Below are positions 62,488 to 64,000 of a DNA stretch of 64,000 nt, in pieces (position 1 is the first letter of the stretch; each line of letters begins with the position of its first letter). The notes under the pieces were generated by a model, which searched no databases, had not been told where the DNA came from, and saw only the letters and a list, made by a program, of their open reading frames with translations. The stretch comes from Acidobacteriota bacterium. GTDB taxonomy: Bacteria > Acidobacteriota > Blastocatellia > Pyrinomonadales > Pyrinomonadaceae. The position numbers and the translations under genes are program-made. The DNA is taken from contig JAKOVX010000012.1 in NCBI GenBank assembly GCA_029781855.1, forward strand, positions 110,318-174,317, given 5' to 3'.

Positions 62488-63558
62488 TCAATTCCGTGCC
62501 CACCTGTCCCAGACCGCCTTCGCGATCCGGGCAATGACTGCCTCGCGGGTCTTTTCGTCGGCAGGCGAGTCTGAGACGAAGACGGCGATCGCGATGTGTT
62601 TTCCGTTCGGCAGTGTGATTACGCCGATGTCATTGGTAGCCGCGGTGATGCCATTCTGAGTTCCAGATGTACCGGTTTTGTGAGCAACCACTGTTCCCGA
62701 TGGCAACAAGCCTTTGATTCGCCCAGCTCCGGGAGTCGACGCGATCAACGATCTCGTGATCGCCCGAAACAGCACTGGATCCCGATAAGGGTGCTCCGGC
62801 GGCGTGCAATTGCAGATCGGTCCAGTTGAGTCTGGCGTAGGCGTCGGTGGAACCGGATCGTCCACGTGTTTGTCCGTTTCGTAAAACCAACGCAACAGAT
62901 CAACTGCAGCCGTCGGAGTTGCCCAATTTTGATACTGAGTTTCCCAGTCACGGCCGAGCTCTTTTTCGGAATTCACGACCTTCATATCGCTGATGCCGAT
63001 CTGTGTCAGGTAATACTGCGCCTCCGCAGGGCCACCGGCGATTCGCAGGAGGACGTCGCTCGCGGTACCGTCCGACTCCATCAGAGCAAAGCCGATCAGC
63101 TCTCTGATCGTGAACACTCCTCCGTCCGGGTTCTTATCTCTCAGAGGCGAATGTTGTCCGGCGCGGACAAAATCGTCTTTGGTGACGCCGATCTGTTCCT
63201 CGAGATCGAGTTTGCCAAGTCGGACCTGCTCCATCACTGCCATCGCGATCGGCAGTTTGTAGACGCTCTGCATCGGAAAATGCTGGTCGGCGTTAAGCGA
63301 TGCCGACTCACCCGTTTCCAGCAGAACCGCCGCAATGCCGACCTTGCCCTTGGCATCGGCCGCGATCTCGGCGATCTTTTTCTCAAGCTCGGCGTCGGGC
63401 TTCAACTCACCCTTTGGCAAAGGCGTCGCCGCCGCCAGCGGTTCAGGTGTCGGAAACTCCGTCGGAATATCGATGCCGCCCTTGCACGACGCAAATGCGG
63501 CAGTCGCGAGCACCAAAACCAGCAATTTTAGATAGACAGGAGAAGAATTAAACAGCAT
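62488..63558 (-). CDS. Class A beta-lactamase-like lipoprotein
   Basis: 356 aa from ATG 63558, preceded by GAGG; upstream ATGs are in frame. Lipobox FASC (Cys25) predicts membrane anchoring; a Pro-rich stem follows. Serine-hydrolase motifs: SVYK at 98-101, SDG at 162-164 (in place of SDN), Glu206 in DWETQ as the possible Glu166 equivalent, KTG at 294-296. A Pro/Thr-rich insertion with a Cys pair (about 231-260) precedes the KTG strand. It may hydrolyse beta-lactams or be a peptidoglycan-related relative; activity is not shown. Confidence 0.85.
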   Translation of the reverse strand: MLFNSSPVYLKLLVLVLATAAFASCKGGIDIPTEFPTPEPLAAATPLPKGELKPDAELEKKIAEIAADAKGKVGIAAVLLETGESASLNADQHFPMQSVYKLPIAMAVMEQVRLGKLDLEEQIGVTKDDFVRAGQHSPLRDKNPDGGVFTIRELIGFALMESDGTASDVLLRIAGGPAEAQYYLTQIGISDMKVVNSEKELGRDWETQYQNWATPTAAVDLLRWFYETDKHVDDPVPPTPTPDSTGPICNCTPPEHPYRDPVLFRAITRSLIASTPGAGRIKGLLPSGTVVAHKTGTSGTQNGITAATNDIGVITLPNGKHIAIAVFVSDSPADEKTREAVIARIAKAVWDRWARN

Positions 63559-63621
63559 CGCGAACCTCATTACTGACAGTTTACGTGCAAATGCAAGCGT
63601 TCGTTGCAAACCTGTGCGAAC

Positions 63622-64000
63622 TTAGTTCAGCAGCGTTCCCGTGATGCCGACCGGCAGTTCAAACACGCTGTCGCCGGTTGCGACGATCATATCGCCTTTG
63701 CGGGTGAAGCAGAGGCCGACGACGCTGTTGCCGGCGACGAAGTGCTCGGCTTCGAGGCCGCCCGGTGTGATCTTGGTAATGCCGTGGCGGCCGCGGTAAC
63801 AGCCGGCGACGTAGAGATTGCCGTCCGTGTCGAAGGCGAGGCCCTGCGGGCGTCCGAGACCGCGAAAATATTTCTCGTCGAAGCCTTCGTTGTCGACTGC
63901 GTGGACCGCATCGTGGCTGGCGAGACCGGGCGAAGTCACGTAGAGCCGTCCGTCCGGACCGAATGCCATGTGATAAGCAGCGACCGACGCCTCCAAAACC
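63622..64000 (-). CDS. NHL/SMP-30-type beta-propeller protein, 5' end beyond window
   Basis: The frame is open at the right edge and ends at 63622; 125 codons visible. Repeated blades read AFGPDGRLYVTSPG, AFDTDGNLYVAGCYRG and CFTRKGDMIVATGD, the NHL/SMP-30 (gluconolactonase-like) pattern. The visible part has the C-terminal blades only, so signal peptide and active site cannot be assessed. It lies 64 nt upstream of the beta-lactamase-like gene on the same strand. Confidence 0.75.
   Translation of the reverse strand, partial: VLEASVAAYHMAFGPDGRLYVTSPGLASHDAVHAVDNEGFDEKYFRGLGRPQGLAFDTDGNLYVAGCYRGRHGITKITPGGLEAEHFVAGNSVVGLCFTRKGDMIVATGDSVFELPVGITGTLLN

Noticed and set aside
62488..63558. D-alanyl-D-alanine carboxypeptidase
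   Set aside because: The SVYK, DWET and KTGTSG set and length fit class A beta-lactamase-like proteins better than PBP5-type enzymes.

Overview
The window looks like ordinary chromosome from a Gram-negative heterotroph, most likely an acidobacterium of the Blastocatellia/Pyrinomonas type. This is inference from gene content: CrtI/CrtB carotenoid genes, DUF2911, DUF4139 and DUF4344 secreted proteins, many small lipoproteins, long secreted TPR proteins, a cyanophycin locus, CCA-encoding tRNA genes, moderate-to-high GC judged by eye. No 16S gene is present to settle it. There is no phage, plasmid, insertion sequence with transposase, CRISPR array or rRNA.

Layout. 1-5.6 kb (minus): phytoene desaturase (cut by the left edge), phytoene synthase, type-4 uracil-DNA glycosylase, CoaBC, a GxxExxY-nuclease cassette, a DUF1569 protein. 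5.7-7.2 kb (plus): a secreted unknown and an ADP-ribose pyrophosphatase. 7.9-12.1 kb (plus): rplM-rpsI-rpsB-tsf-pyrH-frr, a translation block ending in a clear terminator. 12.2-19.2 kb: a large secreted unknown, then minus-strand lipoprotein, UvrD/PcrA helicase, isochorismatase-like hydrolase, small membrane protein, thioesterase and tRNA-Gln(CTG). 19.4-27.8 kb (plus): smpB, pepA, three lipoproteins, an isolated sucC, a DUF4139 protein. 27.8-36.4 kb (minus): membrane proteins, a DinB-like protein, dnaB, then prs-rplY-pth-rpsF-rpsR-rplI with tRNA-Gln(TTG) and ispE upstream. 36.5-41.7 kb: CAP-domain protein, copper ATPase, AAA kinase-like protein, site-2 protease with CBS domains. 41.8-47.4 kb: cyanophycin metabolism (isoaspartyl peptidase, unknown, cphA, four-helix cassette, cphB). 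47.5-55.7 kb: carB, murB and two related secreted TPR proteins. 56.5-64 kb: an EF-G paralogue, small secreted proteins, DUF2911, a tetraheme cytochrome, an MmcQ-like protein, a class A beta-lactamase-like lipoprotein and an NHL/SMP-30-type protein cut by the right edge.

The genes are mostly housekeeping (translation, replication, nucleotide, CoA, isoprenoid and peptidoglycan precursors). The cyanophycin genes make a coherent pathway: CphA builds the Asp-Arg polymer from amino acids and ATP, CphB cuts it to beta-Asp-Arg dipeptides, and the isoaspartyl peptidase can split those.

The most unusual signal is not a gene but a set of short inverted-repeat elements among the housekeeping genes. Two are gene cassettes bounded by inverted repeats: GxxExxY at 4665-5142 and a four-helix-bundle protein at 46122-46573, the latter lying between cphB and cphA. 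Two are palindrome-like inserts that stay open inside proteins: the CoaBC interdomain linker, and a loop of a DUF5009 membrane acyltransferase. Others sit in intergenic leaders, including long hairpins in the rpsI-rpsB and tsf-pyrH gaps and GTGGGAC-block elements at 7.5 and 25.1 kb. Their mobility is inferred, not shown.
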